Part shown: in pieces, positions 16,081 to 25,108 of the stretch | Position numbering within the stretch: the first letter of the stretch is position 1 | How the letters are laid out: each line of letters opens with the position of its first letter | From: Bacteroidales bacterium | GTDB taxonomy: Bacteria > Bacteroidota > Bacteroidia > Bacteroidales > PWNQ01 | Length of the DNA stretch: 32,466 nt | Assembly (NCBI GenBank): GCA_021740245.1 | Contig: JAIPAE010000015.1 | Coordinates: forward strand, 1 to 32,466 | Direction of reading: 5' to 3' | Notes under the pieces: generated by a model | The model's database searches: none | What the model saw: only the letters and a program-made list of their open reading frames with translations | What the model was told of the DNA's origin: nothing | Position numbers and translations under genes: made by a program

Positions 16081-17505
16081 TTAATATCTGTAATGTTCTG
16101 GTTTATGTGGTCCGTCTTGAGGAACACCAATATATTCTGCCTGGCTTTGGCTTAGCTTTGTCAGACTAACATTTAGATGTTTCAGGTGAGCTAAGGCCAC
16201 TTCTTCATCTAATTTTTTAGGTAATCGATAAACTTTGTTTTCGTGTTTGTTTTTCCAAAGTTCAATTTGTGCAAGAACCTGATTCGCAAATGAATTGCTC
16301 ATTACAAATGAAGAATGTCCTGTTGCACATCCAAGATTTACAAGACGTCCGCCGGCTAGCAATATTATGGAATGCCCATCAGGAAAGATATATTCATCTA
16401 CCTGGGGTTTTATATTGCGTTTTTTGATATCACTGCGTTCTTCAAGTTTTTCTACCTGGATTTCATTATCAAAATGTCCAATGTTGCAAACAATGGATTT
16501 GTCTTTCATCTTCTCCATTTGCTCAACTGTAATGACTTCTTTATTTCCGGTAGCGGTAACATAGATGTCTCCATGTGGGAGTAATTGTTCCAGTGTTTTG
16601 ACTTCGAAGCCTTCCATGGAAGCTTGCAAAGCACAGATGGGATCAGTTTCAGTAACTGAAACTTTAGCCCCGAATGCATTTAAGCCTTCAGCACAACCTT
16701 TGCCAACACCACCGAAACCGCAAACCACTGCACTTTTGCCTGCAATCATGATATCTGTTGCTCGTTTTAACCCATCAATTAAAGATTCACGATTACCGTA
16801 ATTATTATCAAATTTTGATTTTGTAACAGAGTCATTTACGTTAATAGCTGGAAACAAAAGAGAGCCGTCGTTTTCACGGATGTATAATCTATTTACTCCG
16901 GTAGTTGTTTCTTCTGATGTTCCACGGATTTCTTTTACAGCTTTATGCCATTTCTGCTTATCATAACTTAAAATTTGTTTTAATTTACGAATTAAAGCTT
17001 GTTCGTCCCAGGCTTCAGCATCACGGTCAAGTATAGTTGGATTTTCTTCTGCTTCATAACCGTGAGTTACCATTAATGTAGCATCTCCTCCATCATCAAC
17101 AATAATTGTTGGTCCTTTATCACCGGGAAATGATAATGCCTGAGCTGTGCACCACCAATATTCATCAAGTGTTTCTCCTTTCCAGGCAAATACTGGGACA
17201 CCAGTGGTTGCGATGGCCGCAGCAGCTTCGTCCTGTGTGGAGTAGATATTGCAGCTCGCCCAGCGCACATCTGCTCCCAATGCTGTCAGCGTTTCAATCA
17301 AAACTGCAGTTTGCACTGTCATGTGGAGTGAACCTGTAATGCGCGCTCCTTTTAATGGTTGTTCTTTTCCATACTTTTTTCTTAATTCAATCATTCCCGG
17401 CATTTCATGTTCTGCCAGTTCAATTTGTTTGCGACCCTCATCGGCAAGCTTAATATCTTTTACCTTGTAGGCCATGTTGCTGTCAATCTTTTCTAAATCA
17501 ATCAT
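16081..17505 (-). CDS. ahcY: S-adenosylhomocysteine hydrolase
   Basis: 474 residues, typical of the bacterial enzyme. Signatures include [20 protein letters not shown] (about 53-72), the NAD-binding [13 protein letters not shown] (about 267-279), [15 protein letters not shown], and the conserved C-terminal HYRY. It hydrolyses S-adenosylhomocysteine to adenosine and homocysteine with bound NAD. A second start at codon 11 ([10 protein letters not shown]) matches many homologues equally well, so the true N terminus may be 10 residues shorter. It sits 27 bp after the SDMT-like gene and 19 bp before metK. Removing SAH both prevents product inhibition of the methyltransferase and regenerates the homocysteine that MetH needs. 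Confidence 0.96.
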   Translation of the reverse strand: MIDLEKIDSNMAYKVKDIKLADEGRKQIELAEHEMPGMIELRKKYGKEQPLKGARITGSLHMTVQTAVLIETLTALGADVRWASCNIYSTQDEAAAAIATTGVPVFAWKGETLDEYWWCTAQALSFPGDKGPTIIVDDGGDATLMVTHGYEAEENPTILDRDAEAWDEQALIRKLKQILSYDKQKWHKAVKEIRGTSEETTTGVNRLYIRENDGSLLFPAINVNDSVTKSKFDNNYGNRESLIDGLKRATDIMIAGKSAVVCGFGGVGKGCAEGLNAFGAKVSVTETDPICALQASMEGFEVKTLEQLLPHGDIYVTATGNKEVITVEQMEKMKDKSIVCNIGHFDNEIQVEKLEERSDIKKRNIKPQVDEYIFPDGHSIILLAGGRLVNLGCATGHSSFVMSNSFANQVLAQIELWKNKHENKVYRLPKKLDEEVALAHLKHLNVSLTKLSQSQAEYIGVPQDGPHKPEHYRY

Positions 17506-17532
17506 AATAGTGTATCTATTTTATTATTATTA

Positions 17533-18369
17533 TTATTTTTTAAAATGAAAAATTCCCCAGGTTAAATTTCCTTCTTTACCACCATTAACCCAATTCTGGA
17601 GTCCTGTTTTCATATTTTGTATATATTGGTCGGAAACATGGTCTTTTATTTTATCCATGTTTTCTTCTGTTTCCCGCAATACTTTGGCGTAATGATTAGA
17701 TAATTGTTCTGGCATTTCTTTGAAATCAATAAAATTTAAGCCATATTCAAGGGCTTTGGATTTGTAAAATTCCGGGCTACCCAATGAGGATAATTGAATG
17801 CGTTCATAAATTGGTTGAAGCACCTCTTTATTGCAGTTATAGGTTTGCATGGGGTCAGTAAAAACCATGTCACCACCTGGTTTTAATACCCGGGCAGCTT
17901 CTTTAATAGTTTGTTCCCGTTCTCCACTATGTAAAATAGCGTCCTGCGACCAAACTATATCAAATGTATTATCTTTAAAAGGAATATCTTCAAAACTTCC
18001 GTCAATTACATCAATTTTATCGTCAAGCCCTTGCTGTTTATTGAGTTTGCAACCATATTCATTTTCTACTTCACTGAGGTTTATTACTGTTACATGGCAT
18101 CCGAATTTTTTTACCAGATGCCTGGCGCTGCCGGAAAAACCACCACCTAAATCAATGACTTTTGTGTTTTTGTTAATTTGTTCAGGGTAATTACTCATTT
18201 CATCAATAGTCCGACGACTGGCAAAAAAGATATCGTCTTCCAATGAGTCATATATCCCAAGATGCAAATCTTCACCGCCCCAGATCATGGAATAGAAATT
18301 TTGTGCATCTTTACTGTTGTAATAATTCCTGGCTGTTTCTACGACTTCTGAATAAGTTTTCTCAGTCAT
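17533..18369 (-). CDS. SAM-dependent sarcosine/dimethylglycine N-methyltransferase-like
   Basis: 278 residues, the size of bacterial sarcosine/dimethylglycine N-methyltransferases (SDMT). It has a class I fold with SAM motif I VIDLGGGFSGSA (about 71-82), motif II region DGSFEDIPF (about 123-131), and the family-specific blocks WGGEDLHLGIY (about 30-40), WSQDAILHSGER (about 140-151) and, at the C terminus, MKTGLQNWVNGGKEGNLTWG (about 253-272). These blocks are shared with the SDMTs of halophiles that convert sarcosine and dimethylglycine to glycine betaine. The substrate is inferred; no glycine/sarcosine methyltransferase (GSMT) partner is in the window, so dimethylglycine alone or another amine is possible. 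Placed next to ahcY, as expected for a SAM-consuming step. Confidence 0.8.
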   Translation of the reverse strand: MTEKTYSEVVETARNYYNSKDAQNFYSMIWGGEDLHLGIYDSLEDDIFFASRRTIDEMSNYPEQINKNTKVIDLGGGFSGSARHLVKKFGCHVTVINLSEVENEYGCKLNKQQGLDDKIDVIDGSFEDIPFKDNTFDIVWSQDAILHSGEREQTIKEAARVLKPGGDMVFTDPMQTYNCNKEVLQPIYERIQLSSLGSPEFYKSKALEYGLNFIDFKEMPEQLSNHYAKVLRETEENMDKIKDHVSDQYIQNMKTGLQNWVNGGKEGNLTWGIFHFKK

Positions 18370-18394
18370 AAAATCCTTTCTGTTTTAATGGTTA

Positions 18395-19198
18395 TTATTT
18401 ATTAAAATCGAATAATCCGTTTCTATATGCTTCAACATAATTCATACAATAATCATCTTTCCCTATCAATGTTTCAGCAGCTACAATATTTGCCATCATA
18501 CGTTGATCCATTGGGTTAAGTATTGCAGAATCTAGACCTTTAGTGATGGCCATGGACATAAAAACCTGGTTGGCAAATTGGCGCTTTGGGATTCCGTAGG
18601 AAATATTGGATAAACCACATATTGTGTGAACACCTTCATATTGTTCTGTTATGGCTTCAATCGTTTTCAAAAATTCATTACCAAGATGATTTCCTGAGCC
18701 TATTGGGTGAACCAAAGGATCGACATAAATATTTCCTGGCTTTACATTGTTTTGAACTAGACTATTGATGAGTTTATCTGCTATTTTTAGTCTGTCTTCC
18801 TTTGTATAAGGCATTCCTTCATCACTCATACAAAGCGCAATGATTTTTGCATCAGTGCCTTTCAAAATGGGTAGTATCGCATTGTATCGCTCAGATTCAA
18901 GTGAAATTGAATTGATCATCGGAGTGCCTTTATGTATTTTTAATGCTTCTTCTACAACTTTTGGATCCGGACTGTCAATGCAGCAAGGTGTATCAAGAGT
19001 TTCCTGTACTGTTTCAACCAACCAGTTCATATAATCGGTTTCTTTACCGACAAAGATACCGGCATTAACATCTATAAAATCTGCTCCATGCTCATGTTGT
19101 TCTTTAGCTACTTTTGCGATGACATCGCGATTTTTTTCTTTAATATCATCACGAATTTTTTTTCTGCTGGCATTGATTAGTTCGCCTACTATTCGCAT
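18395..19198 (-). CDS. Methyltetrahydrofolate:corrinoid methyltransferase (MtgA/AcsE/MtrH-like)
   Basis: 267 residues forming a single pterin-binding TIM barrel, as in AcsE, MtgA and MtrH. Visible motifs: GELIN near the N terminus, DVNAG (43-47), CCIDSPDPKVVEEAL (about 72-86), INSIS (95-99), DPLVHPIGSG (160-169), CGLSNISYGIPKRQ (about 194-207) and AILNPMD (about 225-231). Family members move a methyl group between a corrinoid protein and (methyl)tetrahydrofolate; MtgA does so in glycine-betaine demethylation. Its neighbours (corrinoid protein, two MttB-family proteins) fit the MtgA role. Direction is not shown by the sequence. The gap to the DUF1638 gene is 9 bp and to the SDMT-like gene 25 bp. 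Confidence 0.9.
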   Translation of the reverse strand: MRIVGELINASRKKIRDDIKEKNRDVIAKVAKEQHEHGADFIDVNAGIFVGKETDYMNWLVETVQETLDTPCCIDSPDPKVVEEALKIHKGTPMINSISLESERYNAILPILKGTDAKIIALCMSDEGMPYTKEDRLKIADKLINSLVQNNVKPGNIYVDPLVHPIGSGNHLGNEFLKTIEAITEQYEGVHTICGLSNISYGIPKRQFANQVFMSMAITKGLDSAILNPMDQRMMANIVAAETLIGKDDYCMNYVEAYRNGLFDFNK

Positions 19199-19207
19199 AA
19201 TTTTCTC

Positions 19208-19882
19208 CTATTTTAAAAAATGTGATTGTTTACTTTTTTCACCAGGATTTAAAATGACAAATTCCTTTTTTTTGTAAGGGCCATTAATGATTTTATTCAA
19301 CAATACAGTAGACCCTTCTATTTCAATAAATTTTTTATTGAAAAATTGTGCATTTTCTATTGCTATATTTCTGTAATAATCAGAGTCTCCGGTGTGATTG
19401 TTGATAAATGCAATATATTTGTAATTTTTGATTTCAGTGTCCATAGCTTCTTTAGCCATGTCGTATCCGACTCGTTTCGTGTATTCGTTGTTTACCAGTC
19501 CTAACGGATCTTTCTGATTGATAATCCAGTTTCTTGTAAGATAATATGTACCTGGAAGTTCTTGAAACAGTTTATAATAGTGCATTATTCCGCCGAGATA
19601 AATACCAATACAATCATGTAATTTGGGAATAATTAAACATGTACCTGGTGCTTTTAAACCAACAGTGCCATTAGAGCACAGCCCATATCCCAAAACGATC
19701 ATTTTAGTGTTGTGAGCAGCATTATTAATAGCTGTTTGCAATCGTTCTGTTAGTTTTTTAGGTTGCCTGTGTAGTGACTGTGGCATGAATTTTAGCTCAA
19801 TATCATCCTGGCCGGAATGTAAATTTTCCAGTTCGGCCTTGATACTTCCACATGCTATTATGGTTTTTTTAATTTTTTTCAT
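19208..19882 (-). CDS. DUF1638 family protein
   Basis: 224 residues with the DUF1638 core: ACGSIKAELENL (about 11-22), LHRQPKKLTERLQ (about 37-49) and LGYGLCSNGTVGLKAPGT (about 64-81), then IPKLHDCIGIYLGG (about 86-99). The conserved cysteines in GLCSNG and HDC could bind a metal. Family function is unknown, but members are often encoded beside corrinoid methyltransferases in methanogens and anaerobes. Its ATG overlaps the stop of the HyuA-like gene (ATGA), so the two are translationally coupled and likely work together. A role in corrinoid handling or methyltransferase maturation is inference only. Confidence 0.85.
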   Translation of the reverse strand: MKKIKKTIIACGSIKAELENLHSGQDDIELKFMPQSLHRQPKKLTERLQTAINNAAHNTKMIVLGYGLCSNGTVGLKAPGTCLIIPKLHDCIGIYLGGIMHYYKLFQELPGTYYLTRNWIINQKDPLGLVNNEYTKRVGYDMAKEAMDTEIKNYKYIAFINNHTGDSDYYRNIAIENAQFFNKKFIEIEGSTVLLNKIINGPYKKKEFVILNPGEKSKQSHFLK

Positions 19883-21888
19883 GAATTGATCGTTTCAACG
19901 TATTCAGAAATCTTTGGATTACCTGCTGATCGTGCTGTGAATCTTGTTAAGGAGCCTTCGACGTGCTTTTTAACCTCAGTATAAGGATCATTACTGCCGG
20001 CTTTTAGGGTTGCTTCCCTGGCTAATACATGAGCTTTAGCTTCAGCTGCTTCGCAAGCTTTTTCGTAGGTATCATAGTTTTCGGTTTGTGAATTGTATTT
20101 TAGTTGATAAGTGTAATGTTCTCCATCATCGCGGATGAAAACTATAGCTTCACGAGTTTCTGAAACTGAACCGGAAACGGCTCCAACTGCATTGGCAACT
20201 TCTGAATATTTTGGCAAATAACATTTTGTATTTATAAGACGTGCAGCGTCTTTCATAAAATGACGGGCAGGAGCTCCACTACCGATAATCGGAATTTTGC
20301 TGGTCATATCTAATGATAATAAATCACTATGGTGATACAAGATTTCTTTTAAAAGCCAACGCCCCCATTTTCCATCGATTCTTCCTGGCATATCTGACTT
20401 ATTCGTTGCACTTCCTGCCATGAAGAGTAAAACTTCTTCGATAAGCCGGTCTTCAAGGGCATCAAAAACTTTTTCAATTAATTCTTTTGTGGAAAGATTG
20501 AATAATTTGCTAAAAGCTGTTGTTGCTATATCAGCAGCTTCTTTGTCCCATAAACTTATATTACCGTTTGAATGTAATAAGTCAGTACTGTTAAGGAAAG
20601 AACATTCCACAAAGCCTTGCCGGATTAGTTCATGCATCTTCAGATGTTCCGGATGGCAAACGTGAAATTTGTCTATTAACAACGAAAGTTGTTGTGGTTC
20701 TCTAATTTCTTCAATAATAGCTTTCTGTTGTTGATCTAATTGATTCAAGGAATGTTCATCCAGTGGTTGATGAAGGTGCCAGAATTCTAAATCATGCAGG
20801 CTTTTCAATTTTTGAAAGTTGTTTTTTTCCAACTCCTTTAAAGTTTCTTTGATATACGGATAATAACTGGATATTTGCGATAAAGCGCGCACTCTGTCAG
20901 GGCCGATAACTGGCTTCATAGTATTATTAGTTAACTCGATTCTGCTGTCACAACCCAGGCTGATCGTGCGAATACTGGCTGCTTCTACTGCTGTTTCCGT
21001 GTCTCCGACTTTTGCTCCTGACTCCGAAACAACAACTCGAGAATTTTCCACAAGGGCCATATCTGTCGTAGTACTACCCATATCGATTACCAATGACTTG
21101 TTGATATCAGAAGATAGAAATTTTCCCCCAATAGCACTTGCGGCAGGTCCCGACAATACACTCTCAACAGGTTTTTGCAAAGCTTCTTCATATGGCATAA
21201 GCGTCCCGTCTCCCCTTACTACCATTATTGGAGCTTCTATTTTTAATTCTTTTATAGAATAGCTGACAGATTGTAAAAAATCTTGCATAACAGGAACTAA
21301 TGAGGCATTTATAGATGCTGTTGCAGCCCGTTTTACTGAATTTAGTTTCGTCGAAAGTTGATGTCCCATTACAACAGGTAAGCCAGATTCTTCAGAAATA
21401 ATATCAAAGGCTTGTTTTTCATGAGTTGGATTAAGCGGACTAAAATACCCGGAAACAGCTACTGCATCAACTAAATCTTTTTTATCACTAATCCATTTTC
21501 TAACTGCAGCCTTATCTAATGGTTCGATCTGTGTCCCCTGGGCGTTATGCCCTCCTTTGATATAAGTTAAATCTGTTGTTGCAAAATCAGATTCTAATCC
21601 ATAATTCTTAACTAGTGCAGGTTTATAACCGATCAACAACAAGGCAACCTTTCTGGCTTTTTCTTCAGCAATACTATTAGTGGCCAGAGTACTGGATATA
21701 CCCACTAGTTTAATGTTACAATCAATCGGAATTGTTAGCTTTTGAAGAACTTTAATGACACCTTGCTTTAAATCCTTACGTGTAGTTAAACTCTTCGCTG
21801 CTGAAATTACTTCACGATTAGCGTAATCTAACAGTACACCATCCGTAAATGTTCCGCCTGTATCTATCCCTATAAGGTACCGATTCAT
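19879..21888 (-). CDS. Hydantoinase/oxoprolinase (HyuA)-like ASKHA ATPase
   Basis: 669 residues, close to HyuA size. The N-terminal phosphate loop IGIDTGGTFTDGVLLD (6-21) and the second phosphate motif VIDMGSTTTDMALVENS (267-283), with VRGDG (224-228) and SGPAAS (246-251) between, define the hydantoinase-A/oxoprolinase branch of the actin-like ATPases. Cysteines are few and do not form a [2Fe-2S] or [4Fe-4S] motif, so it is not a classic RACo (which has an N-terminal ferredoxin domain) or RamA. No HyuB partner follows, arguing against a true hydantoinase. Its position among corrinoid methyltransferases suggests ATP-driven reductive activation or remodelling of the corrinoid protein; this is inference. 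Confidence 0.82.
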   Translation of the reverse strand: MNRYLIGIDTGGTFTDGVLLDYANREVISAAKSLTTRKDLKQGVIKVLQKLTIPIDCNIKLVGISSTLATNSIAEEKARKVALLLIGYKPALVKNYGLESDFATTDLTYIKGGHNAQGTQIEPLDKAAVRKWISDKKDLVDAVAVSGYFSPLNPTHEKQAFDIISEESGLPVVMGHQLSTKLNSVKRAATASINASLVPVMQDFLQSVSYSIKELKIEAPIMVVRGDGTLMPYEEALQKPVESVLSGPAASAIGGKFLSSDINKSLVIDMGSTTTDMALVENSRVVVSESGAKVGDTETAVEAASIRTISLGCDSRIELTNNTMKPVIGPDRVRALSQISSYYPYIKETLKELEKNNFQKLKSLHDLEFWHLHQPLDEHSLNQLDQQQKAIIEEIREPQQLSLLIDKFHVCHPEHLKMHELIRQGFVECSFLNSTDLLHSNGNISLWDKEAADIATTAFSKLFNLSTKELIEKVFDALEDRLIEEVLLFMAGSATNKSDMPGRIDGKWGRWLLKEILYHHSDLLSLDMTSKIPIIGSGAPARHFMKDAARLINTKCYLPKYSEVANAVGAVSGSVSETREAIVFIRDDGEHYTYQLKYNSQTENYDTYEKACEAAEAKAHVLAREATLKAGSNDPYTEVKKHVEGSLTRFTARSAGNPKISEYVETINS

Positions 21889-21983
21889 GATAGTGTAATT
21901 TTTTTTTGATTATTTGCTAAAAATGGATTGTATTAAAATTGATATTTTTCAGGGTATCGTTTTAACCTGTATTAAGGCAGTGT

Positions 21984-22012
21984 AAAATTTAAATCAGAAG
22001 GAAGACACCAAA
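21984..22012 (-). promoter_or_regulatory. Weak candidate internal promoter ahead of the HyuA-like gene
   Basis: The longest gap inside the operon is 219 bp (21889-22107). On the minus strand it contains TTTG (22012-22009), 17 bp, then TAAATTTT (21991-21984), seven of eight matches to TAnnTTTG. Spacing is two bases short of usual. If real, it would let the HyuA-to-metK genes be expressed without the MttB genes. No ORF or relic is evident in the gap. Confidence 0.25.
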
Positions 22013-22107
22013 AGGTTTAGATTTTGAATGGATGTAGCTGTCGAAGTTGCCACAGGGTGATATTTCTTCTGAAACTATCGTATTTTCAAAAACTATTTAT
22101 TCACGAG

Positions 22108-23586
22108 TCATGACTCCGGATCATTTTTTATTCTTACTTCAGCTTCCTGAAGGATTTTTTCAATTTCCTGATCAGCATTTTCGGGGACTTCATTGTTAGG
22201 ACCTTCATAATTATCGATTAAATTTCTTGTTTTTTCAATAATCCGGTCTTTCATGGTTTTTTGCCCTTTTTCCTGCCAGCTTTCATAACTGTTGCGGTCC
22301 ATCAGAGTTGGCTGCCAGTGTTTTCGGAACCATTTCATAGTGTGGTCTTCATATAAATAATGACCTCCTGAACCAACATTTTTAATGACATCTACAGCAA
22401 GAGTTTCTTCATTTACTTCTATTCCTGCTTCAATTATTCTGGCCATACCAATCAGCTCATCAGCCATAACTGCCTGGAAAATATCACCAGTCATTCCACT
22501 TTCTGTATATCCATTGTCGTGCACGAAATTTGCACCGCTCATCATTGCTGCATTAATGGAAAGTGCTGCTTCCATTGCAGATTGTATATCCATTTTTTTT
22601 GTATCAGTACATCCGGATTGAGAGTACATAGGGAGGCCACAATAGTGGACGACTTCCGTATGAGCAGCGCTAAGTAAGCTTAGCTCCGGGGCTCCATAAG
22701 AATAAATGGAGTTACGCATATCTAGGATTGACTGGACACCTCCAATAATAACACTGGTGCCGGGGGATATTAGCTGGGAAGCAATTACACCAACCATGGA
22801 TTCGGAAAGTGCTACAACAAGCTGCCCTGCATGAGTTGCGGGTACAGTTCCACCACCAATGGCACAAGGGCTGTAAACCTGGGGTATTCTATTCTCCGCA
22901 CAATACATGCATTTGTCAATAGCATGAAAATCACTTACAAGTGGCGAGATGGGTTCCCCATAAAAAATATAATTGGGTCTGTGTCTAAATTCTTCTTCAC
23001 CACCAGCCATAGCAATCGCCATACGGTGAATATCTCTGCAGCCATTGCGTGTGAATGACCAGCTCATAATAGGTGTAGTAGTATTGCGAACCATATCAGC
23101 AAATTCATAGACATCAGCTAAACCATTAGAAACATCACTAATGGAACCTAATGATTGTACATAGCCCATATTGGGTAATGCATCGCATACTCGAGCTACG
23201 GTTGAAGCATCTTTTCTAATGTAGGGACGACGTTCCAGCGTATCAGGGTCTATAAAATTTGGAGGTGTTGGTCCCGGACCAAAATAACTGCGGTCTTTTT
23301 CAATTGTTATTTTTTTAGATTCATCTCCGTTCCATGGAAATACTTCCGTTACAGGAGGAACAGTTGCCAGTGCATTTGTAATTACTTCGGAAGGAAAAAA
23401 TACTTTTATTCCATCAACCTTGCATCCGGCCTTTTTAAAAAGTTCTCTTGCTCCTTCGTGGTGTACATTTGCACCGGTATATTGTAATGTCCGCAGCATT
23501 CCATTATAAATTCTTTCTTTTTGATTATCAGAAAGAATTTGAAAATGTGGAGTTTGTTGTATACTGTAATTTGTTCTTGTACTCAT
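22108..23586 (-). CDS. MttB-family (non-pyrrolysine) methyltransferase, copy 2
   Basis: 492 residues of the trimethylamine methyltransferase (MttB) superfamily. Motifs: YGEPISPLVSDFHAIDK, YSYGAPELSLLSAAHTEV, SQSGCTDTKKMD, SGANFVHDNGYTESGMTGD and GSGGHYLYEDHTMKWFRKHW. No in-frame amber codon occurs, so the pyrrolysine of true MttB is absent, as in MtgB, MtpB and MtcB, which demethylate glycine betaine, proline betaine and carnitine. Substrate cannot be told from sequence by eye. The start at 23586 (MSTRTNYSIQ) is chosen because the following sequence then aligns with copy 1; an upstream ATG at 23628 would overlap copy 1 by 29 bp. The two copies are clear but distant paralogues, and copy 2 lies 13 bp after copy 1. 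Confidence 0.88.
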   Translation of the reverse strand: MSTRTNYSIQQTPHFQILSDNQKERIYNGMLRTLQYTGANVHHEGARELFKKAGCKVDGIKVFFPSEVITNALATVPPVTEVFPWNGDESKKITIEKDRSYFGPGPTPPNFIDPDTLERRPYIRKDASTVARVCDALPNMGYVQSLGSISDVSNGLADVYEFADMVRNTTTPIMSWSFTRNGCRDIHRMAIAMAGGEEEFRHRPNYIFYGEPISPLVSDFHAIDKCMYCAENRIPQVYSPCAIGGGTVPATHAGQLVVALSESMVGVIASQLISPGTSVIIGGVQSILDMRNSIYSYGAPELSLLSAAHTEVVHYCGLPMYSQSGCTDTKKMDIQSAMEAALSINAAMMSGANFVHDNGYTESGMTGDIFQAVMADELIGMARIIEAGIEVNEETLAVDVIKNVGSGGHYLYEDHTMKWFRKHWQPTLMDRNSYESWQEKGQKTMKDRIIEKTRNLIDNYEGPNNEVPENADQEIEKILQEAEVRIKNDPES

Positions 23587-23599
23587 GGTTAAATTTGTT

Positions 23600-25048
23600 T
23601 TAGGCATGACGCTTATCTGCATCGTCACAAATTTTCTTTAATTCTTGTTTAAGTTCTTGTGTCATCTGTTTGGGTTGATAATTGTCTAACAGGTCCTGAG
23701 TTCGTTCTTTAACTCTGTCACCCATTGTTTTAGATCCATTTGCAACCCAGGTTTCATAGTCGCTTCGGTCTTGTAGGTCAGGTAAATACCATTCTTTCCA
23801 ATGATTAAATGTGTGATCTGTAGTTACATATTCTCCACCAGGGCCTTGCTTTTCAATCAGCTCAAGAGCAAGATGATCATCATCAGTGTTGATCCCTTTA
23901 CCAAATTGCTTCACCAGACCCATCATTTCCTGATTTAGAACAAGACTTTCCAATGATGCATTGGTGCCATGATCAATATATCCAACATCATGAATCAGAT
24001 TGGCTCCTGAGAGATATGAGTAGAACAAACTCGTCATTTGCTCAGCGGCAGCTTGTTCATCAAGGATTTTGGAATCAGAACAGCCTCCGGTACTAAACAT
24101 AATCAGGTTGAGCCATTTTGAAATATCTGTATTAGCGGCAGAAGCCAGAGATAATTCAGGCGCACCATATGAATATGTTGACATTTTCATATCAAGCAAT
24201 GTGGTTACACCGCCCATTATTAAAGGCATACCCGGGTTTTTAAGATGGCAAAGTACAGAGGCAAGTAGTGTTTCAGCCAGTGATTGTACAAGCATTCCGG
24301 CCATAGTTGCCGGTGCTGTTGCTCCAGAACTTGGACAGGGAGTGTACATAGCCGGGATTTTCTTTTCTGCAGCAAATAGTAATTTTTCTACAGCAGTTCT
24401 GTCGTTTTTCAATGGCGAAATGGGTTCGATATAAGCTACAAATAAGGGATTGAGACGAAACTCCTCTTCTCCTCCCTGGATAAGGCATCCCATTTTCCAT
24501 AAATCCTCGAGACCTTCACCATCAACACTTGTTACAACCATTGGCTTTGTATTGTTTTCAACCATTGCCATAAATTGGTGGCGGTCATATGTTTGCGGGT
24601 TTGGCGCGTCACCTACAATACCATGAGACATTAAAAAATCATAATGAGAGAGAGCATCAACTAATTTTCCAGCATTTTTTACATCTTGATATCGTGTTCT
24701 TCTGCGCTCTCCTGTTTCTCTATCGTAGGTAAATGGTAAGTCAGAGCCTGTACCAAAGGCAACAGTATCTTTTTGGAGTGATAATAGATTTTTTTTATCC
24801 CTTCCGCGGAGTGTTATTTTGCGAGGGTAAAAGTTTAATGCTTCTTCCACCATAAAAGGAGGAATTCTTACAGTATTTCCATTAACTACTGCATTGCTGT
24901 TTTTAAATAGAGTAAGCGCCTCTTCATGAAATATTTGCCCACCTGTTTGTTCAAGAACTTCCAGCGACGCAAAAAAAATCTGTTCAATTTGATCTTCTGA
25001 AAGTACTTTAAACTGTGTGCTTTTATTAATTTGTTGGTTAATTTTCAT
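23600..25048 (-). CDS. MttB-family (non-pyrrolysine) methyltransferase, copy 1
   Basis: 482 residues, an MttB-superfamily TIM-barrel methyltransferase. Signatures: YIEPISPLKNDRTAVEKLLF, STYSYGAPELSLASAANTD, FSTGGCSDSKILDEQAAAEQ, SGANLIHDVGYIDHGT and GPGGEYVTTDHTFNHWKEWY. There is no in-frame TAG, so it belongs to the non-pyrrolysine (MtgB-like) group that removes a methyl from a quaternary amine and passes it to a cognate corrinoid protein. It lies 60 bp downstream of that corrinoid protein gene. The duplication of MttB genes with one corrinoid protein suggests two substrates sharing a carrier, or a hetero-oligomer. Glycine betaine is a reasonable but unproven substrate. Confidence 0.9.
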   Translation of the reverse strand: MKINQQINKSTQFKVLSEDQIEQIFFASLEVLEQTGGQIFHEEALTLFKNSNAVVNGNTVRIPPFMVEEALNFYPRKITLRGRDKKNLLSLQKDTVAFGTGSDLPFTYDRETGERRRTRYQDVKNAGKLVDALSHYDFLMSHGIVGDAPNPQTYDRHQFMAMVENNTKPMVVTSVDGEGLEDLWKMGCLIQGGEEEFRLNPLFVAYIEPISPLKNDRTAVEKLLFAAEKKIPAMYTPCPSSGATAPATMAGMLVQSLAETLLASVLCHLKNPGMPLIMGGVTTLLDMKMSTYSYGAPELSLASAANTDISKWLNLIMFSTGGCSDSKILDEQAAAEQMTSLFYSYLSGANLIHDVGYIDHGTNASLESLVLNQEMMGLVKQFGKGINTDDDHLALELIEKQGPGGEYVTTDHTFNHWKEWYLPDLQDRSDYETWVANGSKTMGDRVKERTQDLLDNYQPKQMTQELKQELKKICDDADKRHA

Positions 25049-25108
25049 TTGAAAAGTTTTTAAGATTTTAGAGTCGGATATAGCAAAATTCCGAAAATAA
25101 ATAGAATG

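Noticed and set aside
22108-25048. True pyrrolysine-containing trimethylamine methyltransferase (MttB)
   Set aside because: Both frames are open through the whole family length with no internal amber codon, and no pyl genes are in the window.
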